Source: an uncultured Mycoplasmatota bacterium (GTDB lineage: Bacteria > Bacillota_I > Bacilli_A > RF39 > UBA660). Taken from it: a stretch of 64,000 nucleotides of DNA. Under the pieces are notes generated by a model that ran no database searches, was not told the origin of the DNA, and saw only the letters and a program-made list of their open reading frames with translations. The stretch lies in assembly GCA_900547775.1 (NCBI GenBank), contig URHW01000001.1, forward strand, positions 1 through 64,000, written 5' to 3'. The translations under genes and the position numbers were made by a program. Shown here in pieces: positions 63,029-64,000 of this stretch (its first letter is position 1; every line of letters begins with the position of its first letter).

Positions 63029-64000
63029 TTATGGACATAACTTGTCTGGACAATCTTCTAATTCTGGATATGTACCTCCAAGAAGTGAATCCATTGTTCC
63101 TACTTTAAATGTTCCATTTACATAATATTTGTATTTATTACGACCTTCTGTGTAAGATGCATATTCATTAATAAATGTGCTTTCACATTCTTTGCCATAA
63201 TCGTTACATTTTAATCCGAAATCATAATAATTTGTCGATTTGTTTGATTTTTTAATTTCTTGCATTACTTTTGTTGATAGATTAAACTCATACTCTAAGT
63301 TTTCTTTTGTATGATCGTCATATATAGAGTCGGCTTTTCCGAGACTATTGATTCGGTTCTCTGCTGCTTCTCCTTTTGGATTTGACCAGTTGTTTCCTAA
63401 ATCACCAGAATCTCCACGATTATTAGGATCGATGTCTGATGGATTAACTGTTCTATATATATAATTTGGTTTGAAGTTTTCATCGTCTTCGCATGTAATA
63501 CAATCTCTTTCATAAATTACTTCTCTGTTACAATAAATACATTTACTTGAGAAGGCTTTTGAAGCGTCAATATCGTTTGCTTGATCAGTAAATTCAGATG
63601 CGTGTTCTTCTAAATACTGATTAATTCTATATTGAACGTTACTTTCGTTTTTCTTATCGTTGGTTGGTTCAATTTCGAGGTGACCATTATTTTTAATTGT
63701 AAACCATGTTTCGTATTCACCTTGATAATTGGTTATTTGAACGTTAAATACATATCCAATATCTAAAGCGTCTTGTGCTGATGTAATATCAACATTTGTT
63801 ATATATAAACCTGTAGGTATTAAACTGTAGTATGCTTTATCTGGTCTGTAGTAAAGTTTTATATCTTCGAAATCTCTCGTGTAATTGTGATGTTCATTAT
63901 CGGTTTTATCAACGTTTTCGTATGGTTCTTCAACACGAGGACCTAAGTGATTGCTTCCACCATATAATGCTCCTTCATATTCAGCACCATCGGCTTGATT
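63029..64000 (-). CDS. C-terminal part of a large secreted protein (cut by right edge)
   Basis: At least 323 residues, open to the right edge; the ATG at 63265 is internal. Rich in Asn, Tyr, Asp and Glu, and apparently extracellular. A four-cysteine motif CIYCNREVIYERDCITCED (CxxC, CxxC) looks like a zinc ribbon, and the end is CPDKLCP. The position ahead of the C39 peptidase and Tad genes suggests it is secreted or displayed by them. Function unknown. Confidence 0.7.
   Translation of the reverse strand, partial: NQADGAEYEGALYGGSNHLGPRVEEPYENVDKTDNEHHNYTRDFEDIKLYYRPDKAYYSLIPTGLYITNVDITSAQDALDIGYVFNVQITNYQGEYETWFTIKNNGHLEIEPTNDKKNESNVQYRINQYLEEHASEFTDQANDIDASKAFSSKCIYCNREVIYERDCITCEDDENFKPNYIYRTVNPSDIDPNNRGDSGDLGNNWSNPKGEAAENRINSLGKADSIYDDHTKENLEYEFNLSTKVMQEIKKSNKSTNYYDFGLKCNDYGKECESTFINEYASYTEGRNKYKYYVNGTFKVGTMDSLLGGTYPELEDCPDKLCP

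Overview
This window is about 64 kb of AT-rich DNA from a low-GC Bacillota (Firmicutes) chromosome. TGA is used as a stop (for example at the DNA polymerase Y gene and at the ireB/ruvX overlap) and Trp is TGG, so this is the standard bacterial code, not the Mycoplasma code. Ribosome binding sites are AGGAGG-like or, very often, GGTGAT. GTG, TTG and probably ATA start codons occur. Gene order strongly resembles the Bacillus core: ireB-ruvX-yrzB-mltG-trmR-trhP1-trhP2-greA, rel-dtd, comN beside spoVB, tgt-queA, ruvA-ruvB, infC-rpmI-rplT, and divIVA-sepF. A gerAA-gerAC-gerAB operon with a sigma-G-like promoter, a YjcZ-like peptide, a SpoVB-like flippase and a TIGR04086-like protein suggest a spore former or a close relative. 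The large surface-protein load and the Tad-like secretion genes fit an uncultured gut Bacilli lineage (RF39/Erysipelotrichales-like). That placement is inference.

Layout. 1-4.2 kb: the start of a truncated surface protein, a MESH1-like HD hydrolase fused to a P-loop kinase, a GAPDH and a nucleoside-kinase-like protein. 4.3-8.9 kb: a ClpP, two membrane-anchored surface genes, tgt and queA. 8.9-13.6 kb: ruvA-HAD-ruvB-glyA-thyA-dfrA, driven from one clear promoter. 13.7-15.7 kb: a YjcZ-like peptide and argS. 15.7-16.4 kb: a tandem pair of tiny hydrophobic peptide genes with convergent antisense RNAs, which looks like a type I toxin-antitoxin repeat. 16.4-34.4 kb: uvrC, yigZ-like, dtd-rel, comN, spoVB, tig, greA, the tRNA wobble mo5U operon, mltG, ruvX, ireB, a GDPD, a surface protein, hemW, divIVA and sepF. 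34.5-36.6 kb: a small phage-like island (HTH regulator, DinD, BRO-N protein). 36.7-40.1 kb: glyS with a T-box-like leader, then a large surface protein whose C-terminus looks like a diversity-generating-retroelement target. 40.2-47.2 kb: priA, a Y-family polymerase with YolD, tRNA-Ala, a third toxin-like locus, and the infC-rpmI-rplT operon with its leader. 47.2-52 kb: the germinant receptor operon and carbamate kinase. 52-64 kb: the accessory secretion region.

The most unusual part is 52-64 kb, read leftward. It holds a large secreted protein cut by the window edge, a membrane-anchored C39-type peptidase, CpaB, TadA, TadB and TadC. A free-standing structured RNA candidate follows. Next is a second operon: an unknown protein, a membrane-anchored McrB-like AAA+ ATPase, a DUF2357-like (McrC-type N-terminal) protein without a visible nuclease, and a membrane protein with about ten Asp-rich calcium-type repeats and a TasA/camelysin-like end domain. 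This could be an undescribed envelope system in which an McrB/DUF2357 motor is reused at the membrane beside a minimal Tad machine. A second theme is alarmone control. The long Rel protein has lost its hydrolase HD and ED motifs, while the HD-kinase fusion at the left end keeps a complete MESH1-like site. A third is the set of small peptide/antisense loci sharing one architecture.
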